Assembly: GCF_006715495.1 (NCBI RefSeq)
Contig: NZ_VFNI01000002.1
Location: 434,001-498,000 of the forward strand
Direction: 5' to 3'
DNA length: 64,000 nucleotides
Origin: Herbaspirillum sp. SJZ106
GTDB taxonomy: Bacteria; Pseudomonadota; Gammaproteobacteria; Burkholderiales; Burkholderiaceae_D
Shown: positions 47,979 through 57,016 of the stretch, one piece after another
Numbering within the stretch: the stretch's first letter is position 1
How the letters are laid out: each line of letters begins with the position of its first letter
Position numbers and translations under genes: made by a program
The notes under the pieces: model-generated
What the model saw: the letters and a program-made list of their open reading frames with translations, nothing else
What the model was told of the DNA's origin: nothing
The model's database searches: none

Positions 47979-49562
47979 ATGGCGACACGAGAAGAATTGG
48001 CCGTTATCAAAGCTGCACGGGCAGGCGAGTCCAGGGCCCAACTGGCATTGGGAAGCCGTTACCTGTACGGCGGGAGCGGCCTGCCCAGGAGCAATGGCAC
48101 CGCATTCTATTGGTTGAAGCGGGCGGCGCAGCAAGGCGTGGATGACGCATGGATCATGATAGGGCGCAATATCCCCTATGAGCAGGTCAAGGAATTGTCG
48201 TCCCCGCGCGAAGCCGCGGTCTGGTACGAGAAGGCGTTCGACGCGGGGATTGCCCATGCCGGGCTCACGTTTGCCCGACTGGTCCTGGACAACGCCGAGC
48301 AGTTCGACAGCAACAGCCATGCGAGGGCCATCGGCGCCTTGTCTTTCCTGGCCAGCCAGGACGACCACCAGGCGCAGTGGCTGCTGGCGCAGCAAATGCA
48401 GAGGCACGGCCATGATGATGCCGGCGGCGATGGCGATGCGGCCGGGGAAAACTTCAAGGCGATATTGCATGACGGCGCCCTCAAGTTCGAAGAGCGCCTG
48501 ATCACCGAGGCCGCGCATGCGGGCATTGAGCAGGCGCAATACGCCTTGCTCGACAAGGCGTGGAAAAAATCCGATTACGCCGGTTTTTCCCGCGGCGCCG
48601 TCCCTCTGGTAGAGAAGCTGTTTGCGCGGAACGCCGTCGCGGTGGCGCAAATGGAGAAGGACGCGGAGGTCACCAGCGGCGTATTGCTCTCATCCGAAGA
48701 GTCGACCCTGCTGCTGCGGTTTGCGCAATGGCGCCTGCAGGCGAACCATCCCGATCCCATCGAGATCGGACGCATCCTTGAACTGGCCGCCCTGGCCGGC
48801 AACACCGAGGCGCAACTTGAGCTCGGCCTTCTCTGCGCCAAGATCGACCGCCACGGCAACAGGGTATTCATGGAGCATGGCCTGGCGAATTTCAAGAAGG
48901 CGCTCAACTGGCTGGTACTGGCCGGCGAGGGCGGCGCGGCGCAGGCATGGCATGCGCTGGCCCGGATCTATTCGCGCTCGATCTATTCGCAGCGCAATCT
49001 CGAGGTCGCCTTGCAATACCTGGAAAAGGCCGCCGACATGGGCCTGGTGGAAGCCCAATATGAGTTCGCCCAGATCTCCTGGAGAAACCGCCGCGATGAC
49101 AAGCTCAACGATGTCAGGGCACTCTATTGGTGGCAAAAGGCGGCGGAGCAGGGCCATGAAAATGCGAAGGTCGCGCTGGAGGCATTCTCGGCCAGGTCCC
49201 ATGCCAATGGCTGGGCCAAGGAGGCCATGGGCTACCTGAGCGACAAATTCAGGAATGCGAATCCATTCCTCAGCGCCCGGGTCGAACTGGCGGCGACGTT
49301 CGGCCTGACCAAGCCCGAAGCCTTGCTGATCGATGTGAACAATGCCGACTACGGCCATTGCCTGGTCGTCGATATCTGCGACTACTACGCAAGGAGCAAG
49401 CGCCGCCTGGTGGCCATCGAGACCGAGGAGCAGCGTTCCATATTGAACCGCATCGGCCGCCTGTTCAGCGACGTCGATTGCAGCTTCAATGGCCTCGAGG
49501 GGAATTACCGGCAGCGCCAATACCGCCTGAAGACATCGTTTCCCGATATCGTGCAGGGCTGA
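47979..49562 (+). CDS. Sel1-like (tetratricopeptide-type) repeat protein with unique C-terminus
   Basis: 527 residues. At least five Sel1/TPR-like units are visible: GSRYLYGGSGLPRSNGTAFYWLKRAAQQG, AAVWYEKAFDAGIAHAGLTFARL, LGLLCAKIDRHGNRVFMEHGLANFKKALNWL, WHALARIYSRSIYSQRNLEVALQYLEKAADMG, YEFAQISWRNRRDDKLNDVRALYWWQKAAEQG. The last about 100 residues after ANPFLSARVELAATFGLTKPEALLIDV are not repeat-like. No signal peptide, so probably cytoplasmic scaffold. ATG at 47979; a much longer frame upstream is rejected. Confidence 0.88.
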   Translation: MATREELAVIKAARAGESRAQLALGSRYLYGGSGLPRSNGTAFYWLKRAAQQGVDDAWIMIGRNIPYEQVKELSSPREAAVWYEKAFDAGIAHAGLTFARLVLDNAEQFDSNSHARAIGALSFLASQDDHQAQWLLAQQMQRHGHDDAGGDGDAAGENFKAILHDGALKFEERLITEAAHAGIEQAQYALLDKAWKKSDYAGFSRGAVPLVEKLFARNAVAVAQMEKDAEVTSGVLLSSEESTLLLRFAQWRLQANHPDPIEIGRILELAALAGNTEAQLELGLLCAKIDRHGNRVFMEHGLANFKKALNWLVLAGEGGAAQAWHALARIYSRSIYSQRNLEVALQYLEKAADMGLVEAQYEFAQISWRNRRDDKLNDVRALYWWQKAAEQGHENAKVALEAFSARSHANGWAKEAMGYLSDKFRNANPFLSARVELAATFGLTKPEALLIDVNNADYGHCLVVDICDYYARSKRRLVAIETEEQRSILNRIGRLFSDVDCSFNGLEGNYRQRQYRLKTSFPDIVQG

Positions 49563-49632
49563 GGCGCCCGGCGCTTGTCCAGCGGGAATGGCGCGGATGC
49601 CGAGATCGGCCGTCGCCGGATGCCGCCAAAAT

Positions 49633-49666
49633 GCAAAACGCCAACCGGCGACGGTTGGCGTTTTGC
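49633..49666. terminator. Bidirectional rho-independent terminator
   Basis: Perfect 15-bp stem 49633-49647 with 49652-49666 (GCAAAACGCCAACCG), 4-nt GCGA loop. A-tract on one side and T-tract on the other end both the Sel1 gene and the leftward CsgG-like gene. Confidence 0.92.
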
Positions 49667-49705
49667 TTGGGAAACCCGGCGCTCCGCTGCGTAGCCTGGC
49701 CGGTC

Positions 49706-50581
49706 TTATTTTTTCTTTTTCTTGACGGTCTTCTTTGTAACCGGTGCGTCGTCATCGCCCTGCACCGCGAGGTTGCCGCCAGTGCCCAATCCGCCGGCGA
49801 CGGTCTGTTGCTTGTAGTTGCGGATGGCGCGCACGACGTTGTTGTAGGAGTCGGTGAACGCGGCAACGATCACTTTGCCTTCCGCCGTATTGGAATAGCC
49901 GCCCAGCGAACCGCCGGCCGAGCTGCCGACGAGCCGTCCCAGCGCGCCAAAGTCCATGCTGGTGGCGCTGCCTTCGGCCGCTGCCAGCTGTACGCCCGAG
50001 CGGTTATCGATCACGGTCAGCAAGGTGCTGGCTTCCTTGGAGTTCATGTTGCCGGCAAGCGCGCCGATGGCCGAGCCGAATCCGCCGGGAAGGAGTCCGG
50101 CGACACTTGCGCCGGCGCCGCCTGCGTTGTTATTGGTAAATGTGATCGATGGGCTCAGGCCGTAGTCGGCCGCGACCATTTTCCCTTTGCCGAAATTGGA
50201 GCGATTGCGCAATTCGCCGGAGTCTTGCAGGGCGCGTTCGCCCATCATCGTTGTCATGCCGCGGCCGCGTTCCACCACCACGAAGCAATTCGACTGTTGA
50301 ACCAGCAGTTTGAGCACCGGAACCGTCGAGCCCAGTTTGTATTGCCCGGTCAGAATCCCGTACCAGGGGGCTGACGTATCTTCAATGATCGCCATGGTGC
50401 CTAAAGGCTTGTCGCATTTCTCCAGCTGGGCATTCGCATTCTGCGCGTTGGCACCGCCGGCGGAACCGGTGGCGGCCGTCTTGGCGCTGTTGCTTCCCAT
50501 GTCCATGGTCGAGCAGCCGGCAAGGAACAGCCCGGCAAATAGCGCAGCTGCTGCTTTATAGTTTTTCACTGAAGTATCCAT
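49706..50581 (-). CDS. CsgG/HfaB-family lipoprotein
   Basis: 291 residues. ATG at 50579-50581 opens a lipoprotein signal ending FLAGCSTMDM. The body resembles the CsgG fold: TMAIIEDTSAPWYGILTGQYKLGSTVPVLKLLVQQSNCFVVVERGRGMTTMMGERAL, then VAADYGLSPSITF and AASTLLTVIDNRSGVQLAAAEGSATSMDF. The C-terminus ends in a Lys-rich tail (TKKTVKKKKK). CsgG family proteins form outer-membrane export pores; no curlin-like genes are nearby, so a different cargo is likely. Confidence 0.85.
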   Translation of the reverse strand: MDTSVKNYKAAAALFAGLFLAGCSTMDMGSNSAKTAATGSAGGANAQNANAQLEKCDKPLGTMAIIEDTSAPWYGILTGQYKLGSTVPVLKLLVQQSNCFVVVERGRGMTTMMGERALQDSGELRNRSNFGKGKMVAADYGLSPSITFTNNNAGGAGASVAGLLPGGFGSAIGALAGNMNSKEASTLLTVIDNRSGVQLAAAEGSATSMDFGALGRLVGSSAGGSLGGYSNTAEGKVIVAAFTDSYNNVVRAIRNYKQQTVAGGLGTGGNLAVQGDDDAPVTKKTVKKKKK

Positions 50582-50920
50582 CGGATTTAACACCCCTAAA
50601 TAAGTTGATCTATCAAGGCGCACGAGGTCAGATTGGCGACTGCGCGATAAGACATGGGAGGAGCATTAAATAGTTGCTGAATTGGAACTTCCTCCGCATT
50701 GCGGTGCTGATCCTAGCATATTTCCTTATGTCAACAATATTTGCGCGATATTTCATGTGTAAATTTATTCCCGATACTTACGTTTTTTATTGAATTCAGG
50801 TCACCGGGAGCGGGTGGCGGCAAGGCGCTATGCGTCGGGGGAATTTGGCGTGTGCGGATCGATGGGGCTTCGTCTTGTCATGCCGGGAGGGGGCCGGAAA
50901 GCGCCAGGCAAACAAAAAAG

Positions 50921-50953
50921 ACAAATACAAAAAGCCCAGCGCGAAGCTGGGCT
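50921..50953 (-). terminator. Terminator of the sensor-kinase operon
   Basis: Hairpin 50933-50940 with 50946-50953 (AGCCCAGC / GCTGGGCT), followed on the leftward strand by a U-rich tract. It lies 112 nt beyond the kinase stop codon, past the tRNA-like fragment. Confidence 0.75.
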
Positions 50954-50979
50954 GAATGTTTTTAAATCCTGTTGGGCGA

Positions 50980-51023
50980 CCTGGGGCGGAATCGAACCTT
51001 GGACACAAGGATTTTCAATCCGG
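50980..51023 (-). pseudogene. Degenerate tRNA-Phe-like 3' fragment
   Basis: Read leftward, the sequence CCGGATTGAAAATCC, GTGTC and GGTTCGATTCCGCCCC match the anticodon arm (anticodon GAA), variable region and T-arm/acceptor of bacterial tRNA-Phe. The 5' half is absent, only three of five anticodon-stem pairs hold and the T-stem is broken, so it is not a working tRNA. Such partial tRNA copies are left by integration at tRNA genes. A hairpin terminator follows as after a normal tRNA gene. Confidence 0.5.
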
Positions 51024-51064
51024 GCGTCTGTTTTTCTCCTGCAACGTCGAAACAATACCGGACT

Positions 51065-52165
51065 CTAGGCAGGCCAACGCATCAGGAAGCACGCGCCTCC
51101 CAACTCGGAGCGCCTGCAGATGACGGTTCCATGGTGAGCGCCAATGATGGCCCTGACAACCGCAAGCCCCAGGCCACTGCCTTTGGGGGCGGTATCGGGC
51201 TCCAGCGGGCCGCGCTGGAAAGCGTCAAAGATGATCTGCGCATCGGCCGCCCTGATGCCTGGGCCGCTGTCTTCGACGCTGAGTTCATGCATGCCGTCGT
51301 TTGACGATGTTCTGATCGTCAGCGGACCCGGTATCGCGTGGCGCAGGGCGTTTTCCAACAGCGCCAGCAGCGCCTGCCGGATTCGGATCGGGTCGCATAT
51401 CGCCTGCTGCGTATCCAGCGCCAGCGACAGACGAAAACCCTTTTCCAGCAGGGTCGATTCACAGGCCTTCAGCACCGTCATCACTTCTTTCTGCAGATCG
51501 GTCTGTTGCAACTGCAATTGCAAGTGTCCGCTGTCGGCCAGGCCGACTACACGTAAATCCTCGATCAGCCGTCCCAGGCCTTCGACCTGGGTCAGCAAGC
51601 TGGAGAACAGCGCATGCTCGGGCCGGAAAATGCCTTCCGCCAGGCCCTGCAGGCGGCCGCGCAGGATGGTGACCGGGGTGCGCAGCTCATGCGCGATGGC
51701 CGCGTTCCAGAAGATGCGTTCCTGTTCCGCCCGCTGCAGCCGTTCGGCCATGGCGTTGAAGTCGTCGACCAGTTGGGCGGCCTCGCCCAGCGAATGATCG
51801 TCGGTGGCCGCGCGTGCCGCCAAGTCCCCTTGCGCCACTTGGCGCAGGCTGGTGGCCACCGAGTTCAGCGGCGCCAGGATGCGGCGCGAGAGACGAATGG
51901 CGACCCACACCGCGATGGCCAGGCCGGTCAGCGTGGTGGCGATGATCCAGCCCCATTCCGCCGGCGAGGGGAGCCAGCTGTCGGGCGCCGACAGGCCGGC
52001 CGGATAGAACACCCACAGCGTGGCGTAGAAGACATAGGAGCCGAGCAGCACCATCATCATGATGGCCAGCACCAGGATGGCGACCGAGCTGACGATCTGG
52101 CGACCCAGGCCCCTGGAGCGGGCGACGACGGGCAGGATGTTCATGGCGCGCGCGTCAGAGGCCAT
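51065..52165 (-). CDS. Two-component sensor histidine kinase (BaeS/AdeS-like)
   Basis: 366 residues. Two membrane helices (about 25-48 and 72-92) flank a short periplasmic loop; HAMP 92-145; HisKA with phospho-acceptor His159 in NAAIAHELRTPVTILRGRL; HATPase motifs ALLENALRHA, EDSGPGI and GSGLGLAVVRAI. The first ATG overlaps the response-regulator stop by 11 nt; a start at 52144 is possible. The short sensor loop suggests detection of membrane-partitioning compounds. Likely controls the divergent RND pump. Confidence 0.92.
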   Translation of the reverse strand: MASDARAMNILPVVARSRGLGRQIVSSVAILVLAIMMMVLLGSYVFYATLWVFYPAGLSAPDSWLPSPAEWGWIIATTLTGLAIAVWVAIRLSRRILAPLNSVATSLRQVAQGDLAARAATDDHSLGEAAQLVDDFNAMAERLQRAEQERIFWNAAIAHELRTPVTILRGRLQGLAEGIFRPEHALFSSLLTQVEGLGRLIEDLRVVGLADSGHLQLQLQQTDLQKEVMTVLKACESTLLEKGFRLSLALDTQQAICDPIRIRQALLALLENALRHAIPGPLTIRTSSNDGMHELSVEDSGPGIRAADAQIIFDAFQRGPLEPDTAPKGSGLGLAVVRAIIGAHHGTVICRRSELGGACFLMRWPA

Positions 52166-52910
52166 GGTGGAAGCGATAGCCGACGCCGCGGATGCTGACC
52201 GGGATACCGGCGATGCCGAGGTCTTCCAGCTTCTTGCGCAGCTTGCTGACGTGGCTGTCGACGGTGCGTTCCAGCGTGTCGCCTTCTGGCAGGCAGGCCG
52301 TCAGCAGCTCGGCGCGGCTGAATACGCGTCGCGGCGCACGCGCCAGTTGCGCCAGCAATCTGAACTCGGTCAGCGTCAGCGCCAGCGTGTGCGAACGATC
52401 GCCGATTTCGACCACCGCCTCGTGCTGGTCGAAGTCGATGACGAATGGCGCCACTCTCAGGATGCGGCGCTCGTCGCGCTGCTGGCGCGGCAAGCTGCGC
52501 CGCAGCACCGCCTGCACCCGCGCCACCACTTCGGCCGGGTTGAACGGTTTGACCACGTAGTCATCGGCGCCAATGCGCAGGCCGATCAGTTTGTCGACGT
52601 CCTGGTCCAGCGCGGTCAGCATGATGACCGGCGTGTCGCCGCGCTGGCGGATCTGCGACAGCACCTGCCAGCCGCTGACCTGCGGCATCTGGATGTCGAG
52701 CAGCACCAGGTCGGGCTTGAGCGCCAGGTGCAGTTCCAGGGCCTGGGCGCCGTCGGCGGCATGCATGCTGCGCATGCCGCTGCGCGCCAGGTAGGCGGCC
52801 AGGATCTCGGCGATCTCGGGCGCGTCCTCGGCGATCAGCACCAGCACGTTGGTTTCCTGCACGGTTTCCGCAGGACTTGCCTCGCCCGTGGCTGTCGCAT
52901 TCTCTGACAT
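52155..52910 (-). CDS. OmpR-family response regulator (BaeR/AdeR-like)
   Basis: 251 residues. Receiver domain with Asp72 (LVLLDIQMP) as phosphorylation site, the acidic pair in LIAEDAPE, and the switch Lys in DDYVVKPFNP. Winged-helix DNA-binding domain ends DTLERTVDSHVSKLRKKLE and GVGYRFHHGL. ATG at 52908-52910 follows GAGAGGGGA. Divergent from the RND gene across 156 nt. Confidence 0.93.
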   Translation of the reverse strand: MSENATATGEASPAETVQETNVLVLIAEDAPEIAEILAAYLARSGMRSMHAADGAQALELHLALKPDLVLLDIQMPQVSGWQVLSQIRQRGDTPVIMLTALDQDVDKLIGLRIGADDYVVKPFNPAEVVARVQAVLRRSLPRQQRDERRILRVAPFVIDFDQHEAVVEIGDRSHTLALTLTEFRLLAQLARAPRRVFSRAELLTACLPEGDTLERTVDSHVSKLRKKLEDLGIAGIPVSIRGVGYRFHHGL

Positions 52911-53066
52911 TGTTCCCCTCTCCATCAAAACTCCACAATTGCGTAGCGCAATCCTCATCTTCGCCGGGCAGAATCCGCCTTTTCTTGCGATTGTACTGTC
53001 GTGTCGCCGCGCCCAGCAAAGAGACGTCGGTGGCGCCCTATCGCGGGCCGATTCCAGGAGTGTTGC

Positions 53067-56000
53067 ATGCCCCAGTTTTTCATCGACCGTCCCATCTTCG
53101 CCTGGGTGGTTGCCTTGTTCATCATCCTGCTTGGCGTGATCGCCATCCCGCAGCTGCCGATAGAGCGCTATCCTTCGGTTGCGCCGCCCACCGTGTCCAT
53201 CAGCGCCAGCTATCCCGGCGCCACGCCGCAGGCGATGAACGACGGCGTGGTCGGACTGATCGAGCGCGAGCTCTCCAGCGTCAAGAACATGCTGTATTTC
53301 GAGTCGTCGGCCGACACCTCCGGCTCCGCGCAAATCACCGTGACCTTCAAGCCCGGGACCGATCCCGAGCTGGCCCAGGTGGACGTGCAGAACCGCCTCA
53401 AGGCGGTCGAGGCCCGCCTGCCGCAGGCGGTGCGGCAGAACGGCGTGACGGTCGAGTCGGCCGCTTCGAGCTTCCTGCTGATGGTCAGCCTCACCTCTGC
53501 CGACGGCCGCCTGGACGAAGTCGCGTTAAGCGACTACATGGCGCGCAACATTGTCGAGGAGCTGCGCCGTATCGACGGCGTGGGGCGCGTGCAGCTGTTC
53601 GGCGCCGAGCAGGCGATGCGCATCTGGGTCGACCCGTTCCGGCTGAATGCCTACAAATTGTCGATGAGCGATATCGGCGCCGCGATCGCGCAGCAGAACG
53701 TGCAGATCGCGCCCGGGCGTCTGGGCGACATGCCGGCGTTGCCCGGCCAGCAGATCTCCGTGCCGCTCACCGTGCAGGGGCAGCTGCAATCGCCGGCGCA
53801 GTTCGCCGCCATCGTGCTCAAGGCCAAGGACGACGGTGCGCGGGTCACCTTGGGCGATGTCGCGCGCGTCGAGCTGGGCGCGCAGTCCTACGGCTTCTCC
53901 AATCGCGAAGACGGCAAGGCCGCTGTGGTAGCGGCGGTGCAGCTGTCGCCGGGCGCCAACGCGGTGCGCGTCGCCGAGGGCGTGCAGGCGCGCATGGCCG
54001 AGCTGCGCGCCAGCCTGCCGTCCGGCGTGCATTACTCCTTGCCGTACAACACCGCGCCCTTCGTCAAGATATCCATCCAGAAGGTGGTGCAGACGCTGAT
54101 CGAGGCCATGGTGCTGGTGTTCATTGTGATGTACCTGTTCCTGCAGAACATCCGCTACACGCTGATCCCGGCAATCGTGGCGCCGATTGCCCTTTTGGGC
54201 ACACTGGCGGTGATGCTGGCGGCCGGTTTCTCGGTCAATGTGCTGACCATGTTCGGCATGGTGCTGGCGATCGGCATCATCGTCGACGATGCCATCGTGG
54301 TGGTGGAAAACGTCGAGCGCATCATGGCGCATGAAGGATTGGGGCCGCGCGAAGCCACGCTCAAGGCAATGAAGGAAATCACCGGCGCCATCGTCGGCAT
54401 CACGCTGGTGCTGACGGCGGTATTCATCCCCATGGCGCTGGCCGGCGGCTCGGTGGGGGTGATCTATCGACAGTTCACGTTGTCGATGGTGGTGTCCATC
54501 CTGTTTTCCGCCTTCCTCGCGCTGAGCCTGACCCCGGCTTTGTGCGCCACGCTGCTCAAGCCCGTGGCGCCTGGCCATCATGAGAAGCGCGGCTTCTTCG
54601 GCTGGTTCAACCGGGCGTTCGCGCGCATGACGGCGCGCTACGAGTCGCGCCTGGTCGGCCTGGTGGCGCGCGGCGCACGGGTGATGCTGGTGTTCGTGGG
54701 ACTGTCGGCCATCCTGCTGTTCGCGTTGCGTTCCTTGCCGTCGGCTTTCTTGCCGGAGGAAGACCAAGGATATTTCATGACTTCCTTTCAGCTGCCCTCC
54801 GATGCGACCGCCGAGCGCACCTCGAAGGTGGTCGAGCAATACGAGCGTTACCTGAAGACGCGTCCCGACATCGGCGCCAATCTGTCGGTGCTGGGGTTCG
54901 GGTTCTCGGGCTCCGGCCCGAACGCGGCGATGGCGTTCACCGAGCTCAAGGACTGGAAGCTGCGCCAGGGATCCGATGCCGTCACGGAAGTCATGCATGC
55001 CCAGGCCGCGATGGAGGGCAGCTCGGACGGCGTCGTCATGAGCCTGATGCCGCCGGCCATCGAAGAGCTGGGCACCTCGTCCGGTTTCGCGATGCGCCTG
55101 CAGGACCGAGCCAACCTGGGCTATGCCGCACTCAAGGAGGCCGAGGCCAGGCTGCTTGAGCTGGCCGCGCACAGCAGCAAGGTGAGCGGGGTCTACCCGG
55201 ACGGGCTGCCTGCCGGCGCCAGCGTCCGGCTGGAAATCGATCGCCAGAAGGCGGCGGCGCTGGGCGTCTCCTTCGGCAGCATCAGCGACACCCTGTCGGC
55301 GGCGATGGGTTCACTTTATGTGAACGACTTCCCCAACGAAGGCCGCATGCAGCAGGTCATCGTACAGGCCGATGCCGCCTCGCGCATGCAGATAGAGGAC
55401 GTGATGAAGCTCTACGTGCGCAACGCCGGCGGCGGCATGGTGCCGCTGGCCGAGCTGGTCAGGCCGGTCTGGCAGAGCACGCCCACGCAGATGGTGCGCT
55501 ACCAGGGCCTGCCGTCCGTGCGCATTGCCGGCAGCGCCGCGCCCGGCGTGTCGAGCGGCGAGGCCATGGCCGAGATGGAGCGGTTGGCGCAGCAGCTGCC
55601 GCCCGGTTTTTCCGTGGCCTGGACCGGACAGTCGCTGCAGGAACGCTTGTCCGCCGCTCAGGCGCCGATGCTGATGGCGTTGTCCATGCTGGTGGTATTC
55701 CTGGTGCTGGCGGCCCTGTATGAGAGCTGGTCGATTCCGCTGTCGGTGATGCTGGTGGTGCCGCTGGGCCTGATCGGGGCAGTTGCCGCGGTGCTGTTGC
55801 GCGACATGCCCAACGACGTGTTCTTCAAGGTCGGCCTGATCACCGTCATCGGCCTGTCGGCCAAGAACGCCATCCTGATCGTGGAGTTCGCCAAGCAGCT
55901 GCGAGAAGACGGGATGAGCCTGGCACAAGCTGCGGTCAAGGCATCCGCCTTGCGCCTGCGGCCGATCCTGATGACTTCGATGGCGTTCGCCCTGGGTGTC

Positions 56001-56171
56001 GTGCCGTTGATGCTGGCCGGCGGCGCCAGCGCCGAGACCCAACAGGCGATCGGCACCGGCGTGTTCGGCGGCATGGTCAGCGCGACCGTATTGGCGGTGT
56101 TCTTCGTGCCCGTGTTCTTCGTGTTCGTACTGGGCTGGGCGGAGCGCATGCGCGGCAAGGCGATGCGCTGA
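53067..56171 (+). CDS. RND multidrug efflux transporter, AcrB/MexB/AdeB-type
   Basis: 1034 residues, the usual length for HAE-1 transporters. MPQFFIDRPIFAWVVALFIILLG is the standard start, and proton-relay Asp407/Asp408 lie in GIIVDDAIVVVENVERIM, at the same positions as in AcrB. Two large periplasmic loops and the FFVPVFFV tail are intact. ATG at 53067 follows AGGAG. It has no periplasmic adaptor or outer-membrane channel gene next to it, so it must borrow partners encoded elsewhere. Regulated by the adjacent two-component system, by context. Confidence 0.95.
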   Translation: MPQFFIDRPIFAWVVALFIILLGVIAIPQLPIERYPSVAPPTVSISASYPGATPQAMNDGVVGLIERELSSVKNMLYFESSADTSGSAQITVTFKPGTDPELAQVDVQNRLKAVEARLPQAVRQNGVTVESAASSFLLMVSLTSADGRLDEVALSDYMARNIVEELRRIDGVGRVQLFGAEQAMRIWVDPFRLNAYKLSMSDIGAAIAQQNVQIAPGRLGDMPALPGQQISVPLTVQGQLQSPAQFAAIVLKAKDDGARVTLGDVARVELGAQSYGFSNREDGKAAVVAAVQLSPGANAVRVAEGVQARMAELRASLPSGVHYSLPYNTAPFVKISIQKVVQTLIEAMVLVFIVMYLFLQNIRYTLIPAIVAPIALLGTLAVMLAAGFSVNVLTMFGMVLAIGIIVDDAIVVVENVERIMAHEGLGPREATLKAMKEITGAIVGITLVLTAVFIPMALAGGSVGVIYRQFTLSMVVSILFSAFLALSLTPALCATLLKPVAPGHHEKRGFFGWFNRAFARMTARYESRLVGLVARGARVMLVFVGLSAILLFALRSLPSAFLPEEDQGYFMTSFQLPSDATAERTSKVVEQYERYLKTRPDIGANLSVLGFGFSGSGPNAAMAFTELKDWKLRQGSDAVTEVMHAQAAMEGSSDGVVMSLMPPAIEELGTSSGFAMRLQDRANLGYAALKEAEARLLELAAHSSKVSGVYPDGLPAGASVRLEIDRQKAAALGVSFGSISDTLSAAMGSLYVNDFPNEGRMQQVIVQADAASRMQIEDVMKLYVRNAGGGMVPLAELVRPVWQSTPTQMVRYQGLPSVRIAGSAAPGVSSGEAMAEMERLAQQLPPGFSVAWTGQSLQERLSAAQAPMLMALSMLVVFLVLAALYESWSIPLSVMLVVPLGLIGAVAAVLLRDMPNDVFFKVGLITVIGLSAKNAILIVEFAKQLREDGMSLAQAAVKASALRLRPILMTSMAFALGVVPLMLAGGASAETQQAIGTGVFGGMVSATVLAVFFVPVFFVFVLGWAERMRGKAMR

Positions 56172-57016
56172 TGTGCCCGCGCGCCGACTTGCGCCTGTAT
56201 GGAAGGCCGCGTGGCAGGCAAGGAAGCCCCCGGTCGCTTGTCCACCACGCGCAATATCGTTGCCATGACATCCGCGTTGTCGCCACGCAGAGTCGGCATG
56301 GTTGGCAAATGACCTTGCACATACTGCATCAGGGCAAGCGGATCGTCCGCCGCCATGAACCGGGGCACTTGTATCTGGACTTTGAGCACGCTCGCATTGC
56401 CGGTCTGCTTCTGGCGTATGAGACTGTAGATCTGCGGTTAACCGGGCAATTGAGCCGGGCGTGAAATTCTATGGCGGCGACGACTCCGCAATCGAATCCG
56501 GGGCGCGCCATCCGTCGCCAGACCTCCAAGCAGAATGGCTTGGAGGCGCCCTGCCAGCACAAGATTGAACGGGCTTTCGGCCATTCCATCCATCATGCGC
56601 TGTCTCTGCAGTAAGAAGCGCCTCTGTGGCGCCAGCCCCAATCTCACACTCCGCCGCCAGCGTCGATCCGCAGCTGGCGGATCTTCCTGTTGATCAAGGC
56701 GTTCACCAAACGCGACCGATGGTTCTGATGCCGGGTTTTTCGCCTGGCAGGGCGGCGGCAGCGCGCAATGCATGGTGGGGCAAATGGCGCGGGCCGTCTC
56801 CAGGCGCATCGGCATGCGTCCATTGCATGAGTAAATGTAATGATTTTATTAGATAAATTCATTTTTATTCATGGATTGATCGGCATAGAATTCGTCTCGC
56901 ATATCGTCAATGACAAGACTGCCGAATCAAAAAAACAAAATTTTTTGGAAGTACTGAAAAACAGGCGCAAGCAGTGGGCGCAGGCTTGATCTCAGAAATT
57001 AGGGTACGGGACCATC
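56172..57016. other. Gene-free stretch between RND pump and mesX
   Basis: 845 nt. A leftward open stretch at about 56180-56440 (with MAADDPLALMQYVQGHLP) reads like a coding relic, but it has stops on both sides and no family match was recognised. From about 56840 to 56960 the DNA is strongly AT-rich, probably the mesX promoter; no SAM, SAH or cobalamin riboswitch pattern was recognised. Confidence 0.5.

Larger units (their letters stand above)
50582..51064. other. Intergenic region between CsgG-like gene and sensor kinase
   Basis: 483 nt without a credible gene, AT-richer at 50690-50790. It contains the terminator at 50921-50953 and the tRNA-like fragment at 50980-51023. Confidence 0.55.

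Noticed and set aside
50790..51068. Small rightward frames crossing the tRNA-like fragment
   Set aside because: Short peptides with Trp/Arg-rich ends typical of spurious translation of tRNA-type DNA.
56180..56440. Leftward open stretch with MAADDPLALMQYVQGHLP
   Set aside because: Looks protein-like for about 80 residues, but an upstream stop, no start with a ribosome-binding site, and no recognised family leave it unsupported.
56860..57016. SAM, SAH or cobalamin riboswitch upstream of mesX
   Set aside because: Expected for methionine genes, but no matching conserved blocks or stem pattern was visible.
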